A DNA stretch of 64,000 nt. It comes from Populus alba (Eukaryota; Streptophyta; Magnoliopsida; Malpighiales; Salicaceae). The translations under genes and the position numbers were made by a program. This document shows positions 25,573-37,780 of this stretch, one piece after another (positions within the stretch are counted from its first letter, which is position 1; every line of letters begins with the position of its first letter). Where the stretch lies: contig NC_133296.1 in NCBI RefSeq assembly GCF_005239225.2, forward strand, positions 8,308,001 to 8,372,000. Reading direction: 5' to 3'. The notes below the pieces were generated by a model, which was not told the DNA's origin, ran no database searches, and was given only the letters and a program-made list of their open reading frames with translations.

Positions 25573-26554
25573 CAGTGGCGGAGCTGGGGCAAGAAATTGC
25601 CCCCTCCCCCTCCCAATTAACATCCATTGCCACTCATGTTCTCACTTTAAATATTCCATGGTATAAAGCTGTATTACATTTTTAAATGATTCATATAAAT
25701 TAATAGTATATAAATTAATATTCAAAATAAATAAATTATAAAGATTTAACAGCTAAATCAAACATGATATAATAAAAAAGAAGTTGATCAAAACTAATAT
25801 AAAGTTGTGTTACTTTTCTATTTCTTTCATTATATAATTTTAGTTTTATTTTCTTATAATTAGTTATTAAAAATGTTAGGGTTTATAATAATTTATGAGT
25901 TTGTTGAATTAATATGTTTATGGGTAATATTATATGCTAATAGGTATAAATTAAAATGAGTTTTGATGAATTGATAAGTATTTTGATATGAATTTTATAT
26001 GAAAAATGATGATAATGAATTTACTAATAATAAAAAATGAAGTACAGAACAACTAAAAAAATTAAGGACATAATAAATAAATTAAAAAAAATATTTAATT
26101 TTTATGTTTAATCTACTTGTATAACACAACAAGTCAGGAAGAACAACATTAATTTTTAAACAATCCTTTTAAGCTATAATTTTAAATGTTATGTACCATA
26201 TGTTAGCATAAAATTGCTGTCAAAAACTCTTCTAATCCTTAAAAAATTTAGAAATAGATAAATAAAAATTTGTTGTATATATTGAGAAAGATATTTTTAA
26301 TGAGATTAAAAATAAAATCATTATGAAACAGTTTTAAAATATAAAATCTTGAAAATAATAATTATAATGTAAGTTTTTTCAGTTTAAAAAATATTTTTAA
26401 ATTAATTTCACTTAACTTTAGCTGATATATATATATATATATATATATATTTCAAATTAATTTTTATATATAACACATCTATACATAATATATAATATTA
26501 AATATTTATTAGTAATTTGTCCTCTCATTTAAAAAAATCTGGGCTCCACTACTG
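25573..26554. mobile_element. Non-autonomous TIR DNA transposon
   Basis: The left end reads CAGTGGCGGAGCTGGGGC and the right end, reverse complemented, reads CAGTAGTGGAGCCCAGATT, an imperfect terminal inverted repeat of the CAGTGGCGGAGCC type common in plant elements. The interior is AT-rich and noncoding, with a TA microsatellite at about 26425-26450. Flanks are TGCACGTA and CACAAGTA, similar but not identical, so an 8-bp hAT-like target duplication is possible but unproven. Confidence 0.6.
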
Positions 26555-28298
26555 CACAAGTATTGTGAATATTTGAAGTATTAGGTTACATCTCACTGTG
26601 GGGCTACCCTAGAGGGGGGTAGGGGTAAGAAGCCACTGTCAGTTTATATTTTTGAGCAGAACAAGATGAAATCTACACCACAATACCATCTTAACCTAAA
26701 TAATAGTTATGGCGACGATAGAAAGTTGCTTATTTTCTTGACATTCTATTATCTATTATCTATTTTCTTGACTTTTATAAAATATGATTTATACTTTTAA
26801 AAAGTTATACATTAAAAAAGCTAATCACAACGCAGCCATAGATCCGCCACCGAGATTATGGTGATGCATCTAGGCGGCTGTTAGGGCTGCAGGAGCATCC
26901 ATACTCTGACCAGACATCATGGCACCATAACTAGCAAAGCAAAAGAGACTGGAAGTAGTTTCAATGTCAATAATAATGCTATGTGTGCACGTTTCAAACT
27001 TACATAGCTAGATAAAGCATCCACGTTGCTATATTCTACAAACCAGTGTCTACAATAATGGCATGACAATGAGTTGTGTTTTTCTGGTTGCTAAAAAGCA
27101 GCCCATGAGCTTAAACACTACCTGCCTAGGTTTCTTCTCGGATATCGCATTAAATGCAAAAAAGTTTCTTGATGTTTGTGTTATTAGATTTCGCTTATGT
27201 ATATATGTATCATAGCTCAAAATTAGCTTAGGAATTATAAATCTTAATTAGGTTATTACTTAAAAATTGCATGAACCGTGTATGAGTTCATGTATGTAAA
27301 TATCAATTGTTGTTTGTTTTTTCATATTTTCTATTTTTTTCAATGATGTGAATGTTCTTTGTTACTTAAAATGGGTCTATAAATTGTAAATTCTGATTAA
27401 TTTTTTTTCCTTCTTGGATGTCACATTAAAAGTTAGTGAGCTGATATCCGTGATTGATGTGTATGGTTTTATTTTGTTATGACAAGCAAATTATTGACCC
27501 ATTCCTACATTTCACTCAACAGAGACTCAATTTCATATTATCATAGCCCAAAATAAAAAGGAAAATAACTCGGCTGTGATTCCATTGGCTCGGAGGAAAA
27601 AAATTAGAGACAATTCTCCATTTCAGCAGATATACATCAGATAATTAAAGCCTAATCTGAAAAAAATCTTGGTATAAATTTGAGTGCTGCTGCTCTCAAA
27701 ATTACTTCAATCTGCATCCTTATGATTGCAATTCAAGATTTTTACCAGTGCAGACTCACCGTGTTAGAGCACAAATGGTCCCTTTGAAGGAACTGGAGTA
27801 ACGGAGAAAAACCATTACCATCCCATGAACTGGATAAGGAAACAAAGGAGAGTGGAAATTGTGAAATCATTCAAGATGTTTTGCCCATCTAAGAAGCTAG
27901 AGCTTGCAACATTGTTCCCCTAAAAATTGTGTAGAAACAAGAATCAGAAACTCAAATGGCCGGAAAAAAATGAAATAAATGCATAATATTTACAAATCTT
28001 GTAAACAGAAAACTCATTACCCGTAAATTTTACTCCCTGCAAAATAGAACTTGGAAAATTGCAGAGAACTCTATCTAGGTTCGTTTCCTTGAGCATTTAT
28101 CTGTGAAAAGACACAATCTTTCGCCCAAGGATTTTCCGTGCATTAAACTACACCCAAACATTGTCAAGCACGCGAGTGAGGAGGCATTTACAGCAGAACA
28201 TGAGTATTAAACTATTCTACTTATACATGTAAAATTTCATGGTTAGTCTGACTTGATAGCTCATCCTATAGTGTAGAATACTCTCCATCTCGATCCAA
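26555..28298. other. Intergenic sequence 3' of the Sororin gene
   Basis: No complete gene is seen. A short G-rich block occurs at about 26600-26635. A minus-strand stretch at about 26880-26985 reads in frame for about 30 codons and ends in a stop, but has no recognised homology. The segment nearest 28298 is presumably the 3' UTR of the Sororin gene. Confidence 0.4.
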
Positions 28299-30700
28299 TC
28301 AGTCCAACTCATTACTTGAACCAACCTCCTCCTCTGAGAGTTCAAATGCATCGATTTCTGCAAAGTAAGCTCTCTGCTGCTTAATAAAATCCTGTGGCAG
28401 GGCATGCTTCTTCCCATCTCCATCAGACATTGCCCCACATCGTTTCTGTAAAATCATCGTAGAGTTAAAAGTCAAGCTAAATGAGTTTAGATATGCATTT
28501 CTTTTAAAATCTAGAGCAAGAAAGCTAATTTACAAAATGATGCAAGAAGAAACAGAACAGCTAAATTAACAACCGACTCTATGTAGGACAAACTATTTCA
28601 TGACCACAGAGAAGAACAATTATTAATTCCCTTAAAATTGCCAGCGATGCTTCAAATAAATACTCGAACATTATACAGGATGTAACCTGATTATGCTCCT
28701 TAAAGAAAATAGTAAAAGTGCTTCAGAAAGCTAAAAGAGTGCAGAACTTATCAAATGCTTCTTTATAAGAGCACAGCCCAAATTTCTCAGCTTGAAATCA
28801 ATGGGAGAAGGTATCAATAACAATAGAAATCATCCATGTGAGCAAATAAATCAAAATGACCCAATGACCAGGAGATGCACTCCTCCTTACAAAATTTTAG
28901 AGTTAGAACTGATTTGCTTAACAATAGTGAAAACAATGCCCGAAGCCAATGATTAGAAGTACGGACTACATTGATCCCCCAACCTTTTTGCGATGCACTG
29001 CCAAAGACTTGGATGGACAAGTAACTCCAACATTATTCATTTTATACCTGCAATGGAGGCAAAACCAGAAAGACTTTTGTTAATGAAGACTTGAAACAAG
29101 GTTGAGAGAGCATAATGGTATGACAAAACATTTGTTTTTCATCAATCAGAAAGATCTATAATGAGAGAATCTGCACATGAATGAATACATATGGAAGCAC
29201 ATTGGAGCAAAATATTAGATGGAATTAAACCATTTAGCAATATTTTCATGCAACAACAAAAATAAGTTTTTGGTTGAAGCAGCATATGCTATTACAATTG
29301 CTAAGATTTCAGTTCATGGACTTCAAGGCTTTTCATATCTGTGTTCGACCAATATCAAAGTCTGAGAACCTAAGGAAAGCTGAGCTCAGTTTCACCAAGT
29401 TTAAGCATAATGTTGTTTACTACACCTTCAGCATCCATCAGAATACAAGTATGAGAGAGGAAACCAAAATAAATAACATGAGTTCCAATAAGGAAAAAAA
29501 AAAAAAACATTTACATCCTTTTAGACCCTTTTATCCCTCCACTTTGCACAGAGTTTCAAATTATTAGAAATTGAATTGCTAAAAGATCACAGACCTCTAG
29601 AACATAAGTAGCTATCCTGTTTTAACATGTGAATTCACAATTGGCACTAAATACCACAAAGCCATCAACATTCAAAATCCCACAATTCAATCACTTATTC
29701 ATTTACAGAGGGAGTAGATGCTTTTTCAAACAATAAAAGTCCAGTTAGACATTGTCAACAAAATGCTATGCACTGCCAGCTCTTCTAAATACAAACCTAG
29801 GTAAATTGATGATTCATTCATCACACAAACGATGTAAAGTAGATGGCTGTTTCGAATCACAGTTATAACAATCTCTATACGTGTATTTATCTTCATGTTA
29901 ATGACTTCGTATTAAGTGGGTAAAAGGAAAAAAAAAAAAAAAAAAACAAAGATAGTGAATGAAACTTTACGGGGCGAATTCGGTCTTCGGTGCAGGAGTG
30001 AAAGTTGCCCTCCCTTTACTCTTCCTTTTACCTTCGGTAGACTGTCTCCGAGTGTAAACTGAATGCGGCTCAAAAATCTCATCACTAAAACTTCCTAAAT
30101 ATCTCACATCACAAAACATGATCAATCTCATTAGCTCTCAGAATTCAGTAAATAAATAAATACATAAAGCCGGAGAAATTTACCAAACAAGCATACTCCC
30201 TCCACAATAATATTGCATCCAAAAAATAACATAGAGAAATCGAATTGTGCTATATCAACAACAATTCACAAAAAGGGTAAAAACCCATTAAAGAATAATA
30301 TCATTCATGGCAAAAGTTAATAAGATAACAAAAACCCATAAATCTAAAATCACGCAAAGAGCAATTACTCGATAAAAAAATAGAAACGAACTGGAAACCC
30401 TAGATTACCAGGAAGAGGAGAGGATTCAGGTGGGTGAGAAGGTGTCTGGGGCGAAACGGCGGCGGATTCGGAAGCAGGGGTCTTGTGGGAGGGGGTGGAT
30501 CCAGGTTTGTTTTTAGCGTTTGGGAATTTATGAAGAGAAAAAGAGAGAATGGGTGGTTTCTTAAAAGAAGAAGAAGAAGGAATGTTGTTAGTCGATGATG
30601 TTGAGGAAGATTGTGAAAGGTTTGTGCAATCTGCCAGTGGCTTTCTGCTGCTTCTTTTCTTAGTATGATTATTATTAATCCTAATATTCTCTGCTTCCAT
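28299..30700 (-). CDS. SORORIN: Sororin-like cohesin protector, 4 exons, 208 aa
   Basis: Exons on the minus strand: 30409-30700, 29971-30094, 28984-29047 and 28299-28445 (292, 124, 64 and 147 bases), all GT-AG and in phase, giving 209 codons. The N-terminus has a basic KRSSRKPLADCTN block, then a Ser/Pro-rich disordered region. Exon 2 ends in a basic segment followed by TFTPAPKTEFAP. The C-terminus (residues about 184-201) is QQRAYFAEIDAFELSEEEV, the conserved Sororin tail. Sororin binds cohesin-associated PDS5 and stops WAPL from releasing sister chromatids. An E2F-type site lies upstream. The BTB gene 2 kb away matches the Arabidopsis neighbourhood as I remember it. No KEN box was seen. Confidence 0.85.
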
Positions 30701-30802
30701 TGTTTTCGATAGATTCTGCTGCTGTTATTAGACACTATATAGATGGTGTGAAGAGGAAGCTAATAATGAGAATACTGCGTCCGATATTTATTTGTATTGA
30801 CG

Positions 30803-30811
30803 GGCGGGAAA
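30803..30811 (-). promoter_or_regulatory. E2F-type site upstream of Sororin
   Basis: GGCGGGAAA on the plus strand is TTTCCCGCC on the minus strand, a perfect match to the plant E2F consensus TTTSSCGC. It lies about 103 bases upstream of the Sororin start codon. Such sites drive S-phase expression of replication and cohesion genes, which suits this product. Function is inferred from the motif and position. Confidence 0.7.
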
Positions 30812-31239
30812 TTCTGTAATTGGAGGAGAATGGAAATGTTTAGAACTAGATAACCGGTCGTGATTAAAAGTTTTCTTGAATCGTTAAATTCTTTTTTTTG
30901 TTTAAACATCATGAAATTTTCTTAAAGTGTAATTAACTTCAGCGTTAATCTTGACTCCATTATTAACCCAACTTTTAAATTAAACTATTTAGTTATTTAT
31001 ATGAATTAATTGATTTAACAAGATTAAAGATAACATGAATAATATTTTTTTTTAATTGAGAAAAAAACATTATTTATACTTTATAAAATAAATTAAAAAA
31101 TACATGAACTAATAAATTAAAAAGAGTTGTTAATATTAATTAAATACCACATTGAAAAGCTAATTTTTATAATAGAAATAAAACTAATTTTATTCAATTG
31201 ATCCTCCATAGAGATGTTTAGAAAAGCTAATTTTATTTT

Positions 31240-31700
31240 AGTTTTTAGTTATTAATTTATATAAATTGACCCTCAATTGACTATTTATCTTTCTATTTTC
31301 TTTAATTTAGTTTGATTTTATTGATTTTAGTCCTTGAAATTATGTACTTTTTACAAATTGATCCTTAGTTTTGCATTTCTCCAATCAAGTCCCTAATTGC
31401 CCATCAAATTTCAATATTTGTGCAATTAAGCTCTAGATTTAATCAAATTAGCTTTTAAAAATTACAATTAAGTCCTGGATTTCAATTTCTTCTAATTAAA
31501 GCCCAAATTAAACTCAAAATCATTTTTTCTTGCAATTAAAGCCTCAATAAATTTAATTAAACCCTTAAAAATCTCAATTAATTCTTTAAACACTCAATTT
31601 TGAATTTTCCTTTTTAAATTCAATTTTTCAATTCAAAAGGCCTTCATCAATCCATATTGAACTATAAATTTTTCCAACCTTGTATATTTTGATTCTCCCC
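31240..31700. repeat. 'Aagtccctaattg' repeat family, inverted copy 1
   Basis: This AT-rich noncoding stretch contains many variants of 'caattaagtcc' and 'aattaaagcc' at roughly 35-base spacing. The reverse complement of the same pattern occurs at 45590-45980 ('gggacttaattg' variants in a comparable order). The pair is probably two copies of one LTR-type repeat in opposite orientation. The remaining sequence to 32290 shows no gene. Confidence 0.6.
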
Positions 31701-32737
31701 AACTAGTTTTTGATAATTTTCTAGGCGTTCTCCGTGCACTCTCCACTAATATATATTTTTTTAATTTGTTTTCAATTTTTTTTTCATTTTCTGATTTTTT
31801 TTTTGTTTTTCTCTTTGTTGTATATTTATGTGGGCCCCAAAATAAATATATAGCTTTAACCACCAAATTATAGCTTTTCTCTTTGTTTTTCTCTTAATGT
31901 ATAGCTTTAACCACCAAATTATGAATCATGACCCAAAACCTGTAAAGGAATTATGTGACAAAATACACATATCCAAATTCATTTTATACACACACACAAT
32001 CATTAGAGAAGATGGTTTAGGAAGGGTAAGGTGTGAGGAACCAGGCTGGCTGAATTATAAAACAGCAATGCTACTTTGCTTTTGTTTTAGTCTTAAAATA
32101 CTAGTATGACGTTTTAGTGTTGAGAAAGTAGTTACTTCGACGTGGAAGCCCCACACATGTTGGCTGTTGTAAGGTTGGAAAGTCCCTCTCTCTGTCCTAA
32201 CTTTCGGATTCTTCCCTTAAAGAAGCAATTATGCGAAGGGGCTATTCTTAGTTTTATTTAGAACTCACTCAAACGCCGTACCCACCCAACTACATGGCTT
32301 TCTCTCCTTCACCCACTTTCCTTCGTTCGTTCTTTCTTTTTTTTTTTTTTTCTTTTTTTTTTCCATTCAACTACCGAGCTTTACTCTAATATTTTATGGC
32401 ACCATTGTTGATTACATGATCGCAAGAAATTGCTTGCAGCTTTGCACGTACGAGACATTGTAGTTGTTGTTCATGAGTATATATATATATATATGCATTA
32501 GTTGATTCATTGTTTATAGAAAAGGGTGGTGTGGGCTTTTCATTCAAGGTGTAACAAATATGTATAATTTAATGTGTGTATATATATTCGGGTATAACAA
32601 ACGGTTTGGTGATAACTATTTAGGAAAGATGGCATGAGTTTAAAAGAGGAAACACCGTTCCTCCTCCTCGCTCTTCCTCCTCCTACCTAGCTCACCTTGC
32701 CTTTCCTTCTGTTATACAAATAAAGGCAAATCTTCAA
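31701..32737. other. Upstream region of the BTB gene
   Basis: No gene. It contains a T-rich block near 32337-32360, a TA run at about 32479-32494, and a run of 'ctcctcctcgctcttcctcc' type pyrimidines at 32656-32690 close to the BTB start codon. CT-rich leaders of this kind are common near plant transcription starts. No clear TATA box was chosen. Confidence 0.4.
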
Positions 32738-32974
32738 ATGGACTGCTCAATTTGTTGCTCTATGCCATTGATCTTAAGGCCTCCAAGGAATACCATTTGC
32801 GGAGCATGCTACGAGGGAGCTAAGAGCGTCATCACCTTGATGAACAAGCTTGAAAGTGATGAAACAGCTGACAAGGCCACCAATTCTCTACCTTCTTCGC
32901 CAAATCCGTGTAAGGCAAGCTCTGCTTTTCTACTAGCTAGTTGATTTCTTTATTTGTTCATTAGTTTATATATC

Positions 32975-33008
<34 letters not shown>

Positions 33009-34007
33009 TGCAATTAGCGATACATAATCAATGGCTAAGAGTTTCCATCAGCACCACCTAAAGAAAGAACACCAAGATCATTGATTTGAGGTGTATTTCT
33101 AGGTCCTAGCTACAATTCTTACAATTGTACAACTGCTCTTTTCTCTCTCTCTCTTTTCAGCCTCAGCCACTTGCTAATATTCCAAGATGGATGATTAGTA
33201 TGAAGGATAGAGAATCTGAACTGAATGAGAAGATAAGTTTTCTCAGTAGCTTTATTGCCTTATTTAAAGATCAAACTCTCACGGACATACAACTCAAGCC
33301 TGGCAATGACGGGCCTTCCATACCTGCACACAGAGCATTACTGGTGAGCTCAAACACAATATGAATATTTCCATTATCTACGGAATTCGAAGCTCAATTC
33401 TATGGGAATTGCTCGGAAAGTGCTCCTACCTATTAATTGCTTGGAATATACATTCGATCTTGTGTCCAATGCTTGTCGAAAAAGCATTCTTAAGCAATCA
33501 TGTCTTGTAATTAACTGTGTACTTGTTGTCCTCGTAAACGCCCAGGCAGCAAGATCTGAAATATTTAAGAACATGCTGGACTCAGATGCGTACAAAGCTC
33601 CTGCAAGCGACACCATAATGCTCCCTGAATTGAACCATCAAGAGCTTGAGTCTCTATTAGAATTTCTTTACAGTGGAAGCTTGCCTAGCGAAAAGCTGGA
33701 GAAGCATGTCTACTCATTGACCCTTGCAGCTGACAAATATGATATTCCATACCTGCTCAAATTTTGCGAAAGGCATATGCTCAGATTCCTGAACTCATCT
33801 AATGCTCTTGACGTGTTAGAAATCTCGGATACTTGTTCCAACAAGACACTAAAGGAGACTGCCTTGAATTTCATTGTAAAAAACATGGAGGATGTAGTTT
33901 TTTCTACTAAATATGAAGCTTTTGTACCAGAGAACCCACATCTAGCTGTGCAGGTTACGAGGGCTCTTTTGATGGATGTCAAAAATACAAGAAATAGTGG
34001 AGTTTGA
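32738..34007 (+). CDS. BTB/POZ domain protein (At3g56230-like), 3 exons, 273 aa
   Basis: Exons 32738-32914, 33161-33343 and 33546-34007 (177, 183 and 462 bases) make 274 codons. The N-terminus has CxxCC at residues 3-7 and CGAC at 21-24, a possible small zinc-binding motif. The BTB fold starts around residue 95 (LTDIQLKPG), with AHRALL then AARSEIFKNML across the exon 2/3 junction. A BACK-like helical part follows (YSLTLAADKYDIPYLLKFCE, then LDVLEISDTC). BTB proteins of this kind can be substrate adaptors for CUL3 ubiquitin ligases; that role is inferred. The first intron appears to use a GC donor (AAG/GCAAGC) because the nearby GTAAGG donor gives no in-frame acceptor. From memory the Arabidopsis homologue is At3g56230, close to Sororin. 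Confidence 0.87.
32966..33003. repeat. TA microsatellite in BTB intron 1
   Basis: A TA-rich dinucleotide tract with one interruption, inside the first intron of the BTB gene. Confidence 0.85.
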
Positions 34008-36820
34008 TCAAAAGAGCATCAAAGTATTCTATAAATTGATGCCACATTCAAATGTGCACGATTCATCTCTATGTTAAAGACAAATAAAATTTGATTAAAT
34101 ATTTATTTTTATTTTAACTTATTTTCATCATAGCTTATAATTAGCAAATATTACCCTACAGACTTCTAATGTCATTAAACCTTCATCTAAAACTTGAAAT
34201 TCACGCACACACATATTTTCTTAATAAACACTTTCATGCTTATTATTTTCCTAATCTTTTTTAGTTTAAAGAATGATGACATTCAATAGTTTGATATCCT
34301 AAGGGGTATAAAAAAAGCTAATATTAATATTTTTTTTTATTTAAATGTCAATTTATCGATTAATCATCATAAGAGAAAATATTATTAGAAATTTAACCCT
34401 AAGCAGATAAAAAAAAGTAATAAATTACATAAAACTTGAAAATATATATATATATGATTGATTATTATTTTCAATTGCTAAATGATCTATTTATAATTTT
34501 ACAAAGATCAAGTTTTATGTAAACTATAAATCATAGTTTTATACAAACTTCTTTCATAGATAAGGATTTTTTTAACATGAATCCCCCTACAACTCATACT
34601 TTCTATTTGTGTGCCTTCTCTTATAAATCATGTGTTAGAGCTCTAATTAAATTGCGACATTCATCAACGTCAACTACGAAAGACTCTTGTTCAAATAGAA
34701 ATTGATTGTCGATCAATAACTTGAATCATCATCTTCTTAGTCGATGGTTAATCTTGGCTATCTTCACTGGTCTACTCAAAATACAAAGTGCAACGCTATA
34801 AATACTGATCAAATGATACATGGCTATTTATTTTTGATATAAATAATGCACCTCCATATTCATTTATTTAGAATAAATAATGGAATATCGACATGGCTAT
34901 TTTTGTTCCTAACAATTGAGGCTACTTTTTTATCTTGTTACGGTGGCATGGCTTTAGGTTATATTTGTACTACTTATTTTCTTTGGTCTAGGTTTTTTTT
35001 ATACTATTGACCTAGTGTATTGGACAACTTTATCTTATTTATGCTCTTGCTTGATTTTTAGCTTGCTTACATGGTTGTCCTCTACCTTTGTATTTTTAAC
35101 TTGTGGGTGGTTGCTTAATACAAAGTTTCTTATAATCTACACAATGATTTTTATATGTATTTTTTTAGAAATATGCATTTTAAGTTGTTTAGAATATAAA
35201 GTAACATTCTTAGTGGATGGAGATGGTGTTTTTATTAGAACCTTTCATGACCTTCATGTTAAGGTCCTTTATTATAGAGTTATTATATCGTTAGCAAATA
35301 TCTATTATTATGTATTATTGTTAGTCTAATTAGCACAATCCTATCTAGCATTAATCATATATATGGCTAATATTTAGCACTATATGTTAGCAATCTAGAA
35401 GGTGATTGTCGTTGTTGATTACTAACATACTAACTAGTCTTTTCTTATCCAAAACTTATTTTCTTGGTATGTCATATAGTCTAACTTTATACTTCATTAC
35501 TTTTTTGTTTAGATGATACATCTTTTTGAACTATATTTTAGTTAGCCGACCTTGTTATCATTTTTTTTTTCAAGTTCAAGAGATGCTAATGATTAATGAT
35601 CAATTCATCATTCTTGTCACTGAGTTTGGATGACTTTTATCATGGCTGATATTTATTCCATTCATTATCAACAAACCTTTTAGGTCTAAAGGTCTTGGAC
35701 TTTCATTGCTTAATCTTTTCAGCTTTTCTACTCAAGTCTTTTTTCTTTGGGTAGAATTGTATGATAAATGGACCACTTATATACTTTCTAGGGAGTTTTT
35801 TCATGATTTTCATGTGCCGACTCTTTAGATTTACTATAATCAAAATACATCTTTCTTATAATAGTATGAGTGTTAACTCTAGCCTTTGTCATGATCAACC
35901 AGGCCTTAACTAATATATTTCTCATTTATCAAGAAATCTTAATGTAGAAGCAACAAACCATTATTACCTTAAAAACTGAGTCATTATCCACATTTATCTT
36001 TATTCTCCAAGAAACAAATATAAACAACTTTCAATGCCATATGGATTCAATTCATAAAGATAACACAACTATTGTTTTTATATTTTCATGATTCATACCA
36101 CATATTATAATTATTCCTCTATATTTTTTCAATAATAGGGATTATATGATTACTAAATAGTCTGGTTTTTCTAATGAATAGAAGTTATTGGATTATTTTT
36201 GCATTGATTTAGCCATCCCACCCTAGGGTTTTAACATGTTAAAAATTATTTTTCTCTCTGTTTTTTTTATTCAATAGTTATTTGTTTTTTTTGTAAATTA
36301 CCTACTTGCATTTACAATTGTTTCTTAGGCTATTGATTTTATATCTTAGCATCAAATCTGAAAAAGAGTATGTTAGCTTTAAGATCAAGTTTTAGGTATA
36401 AGAGCTTGAATGTGCATACAAGGCATAAAGTCATTGAAACTTAAATTAGGAGAATTTGATCCTAAAATTGGTTAAAAAAAAATAAAGTTTCGTATGTCTA
36501 AAATTAGTGGAAAAAAAAAGATAATTAAGATGATAAATAGATGTAGTCTTTAGAGAACCACTTAAAAGACATTATGGGGTTATTAAAAAATATTAAGAGA
36601 GAAAAAAAAAATTCATATAGTTCTAAGGAACTTATAATTGAAAAACTTGTGATGTCATATAAAATTCATATAGTTTATATGACATCATAAATAAATCTTT
36701 GGATCAATAATTGAAATATCTAAAGTTACAAGTAAATTCACAATCTTAACTATATCTGTTTGGGTGGTTAAATAAGAAATCTAAATTATAGGTGATAGAA
36801 TAATGCCTTTTCAAATTGTT
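34008..36820. other. Intergenic, AT-rich, no gene seen
   Basis: The region is about three quarters A+T. A long but compositionally T-rich open frame (35015-35329, plus strand) is hydrophobic only because of base composition and has no recognisable domain. Decayed transposon sequence is likely, but no element ends, LTR pairs or protein remnants could be recognised. Confidence 0.45.
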
Positions 36821-36870
36821 GTTGGGTGCGTCATGACATCGTTGGGCGCGTCGCGACGTCATTGGGCGAT
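36821..36870. repeat. 20-bp GC-rich minisatellite, 2.5 copies
   Basis: GTTGGGTGCGTCATGACATC (36821-36840) is followed by GTTGGGCGCGTCGCGACGTC (36841-36860) and a partial third unit starting ATTGGGCGAT. It stands out in very AT-rich surroundings and lies about 85 bases upstream of LTR-type box copy C. Confidence 0.85.
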
Positions 36871-36954
36871 GACAGAGGCTTTTATCGTGCCTCCTGATGA
36901 GGTGTTTTGTTGGAAAGGTTTTTGTATTTAATTATAAAATTATGATTAATATTT

Positions 36955-37225
36955 AGGAATCGTCATCTAGCATTATGGTCATTAGAAACATATAGTCTGC
37001 GAGAGTCTAGAAAAAGGACTAGTTGTGCAAGGGAAAGATGCATTACTCCTGGTGCACCCTACCAAAGGTATACAAGGTTTCTAAGGTTCAAGCCAAATCT
37101 CTCTTCATGAGAGAATATCTACCTTATCAAATTAAATCCTAACCATTCTAAAGTCTGAATTTTAGCATCACATTTATTTACACCTTGTATCTTTATCGTG
37201 TAATTTTACACCCTAAAGATATTAA
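36955..37225 (+). repeat. Conserved LTR-type box and flank, copy C
   Basis: Begins AGGAATCGTCATCTAGCATT, followed by GTTGTGCAAGGGAAAGATG, and continues into TAGCATCACATTTATTT and TTTTACACCCTAAAGATATT. It is the plus-strand counterpart of 15880-16245 (minus strand), about 21 kb away, and a more distant relative of 12329-12450. Confidence 0.8.
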
Positions 37226-37638
37226 AGTCTACATCTGGACCCTAAAAAAAAAGATTGGAAAAAAGGTTTTTGATATTTTGGCCAAACCATAATGGATGAT
37301 CATAAATTGGTTATGATATTCATCTTTTCTTGGATTTTTAAAACATGAGAAAGATGTAATTTTTTTATGAAAATATGTTTGGAAAACATTTTAAGATTTA
37401 GTCGTATGCATGAAAACAAAATATTTTTTGTTTTTTTTTTTTTTTGAAAACGAAAATTAATTTATAGGCTAAAGAGTTAACCCATCAAACTTGTAACTTG
37501 GATCATGAGACTAAAATAAACAAACTCATTAAATAATGAAATTATAAATTATAAAAAAAAATTTATAATCTTAAAAAAAAAAAAAATACATTGTTCGCAT
37601 AGAATGCTATGTGAGGAGGGAGATGGTGACTTCCCCTC

Positions 37639-37780
37639 CTCAATTAGTTCTTGTTAATTTTATTTTTATATAAAAAAATTGTCCTTCAACCTTTCAAATA
37701 ATTACTTCTCAATTAGTTCTTGTTAATTAATTTTATTTTTATATGACAAAATTACCCTTCAACCTTTCAAATAATTACGA
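37639..37780. repeat. Tandem duplication of a ~70-bp unit
   Basis: 'Tcaattagttcttgttaatt' occurs near 37640 and 37709, and 'ccttcaacctttcaaataat' at 37683 and 37756. The second copy has a 4-base insertion. The two units are otherwise nearly identical. Confidence 0.85.

Noticed and set aside
26880..26985. Minus-strand frame with SYGAMMSGQSMDAPAA before a stop
   Set aside because: It looks protein-like but is only about 30 codons, with no splice context or recognised family; too little to call a gene.
28217..28438. Minus-strand open frame overlapping the last Sororin exon
   Set aside because: It is in a different frame from the conserved Sororin tail and is a shadow.
33402..33545. Upstream extension of the third BTB exon as a separate plus-strand start
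   Set aside because: It is intron 2: a GTGAGC donor at 33344 and a CCCAG acceptor at 33545 restore the BTB fold across HRALL and AARSEIF.
33374..33616. Minus-strand open frames across the BTB gene (also 33710-33982)
   Set aside because: They are antisense shadows of the BTB exons and intron.
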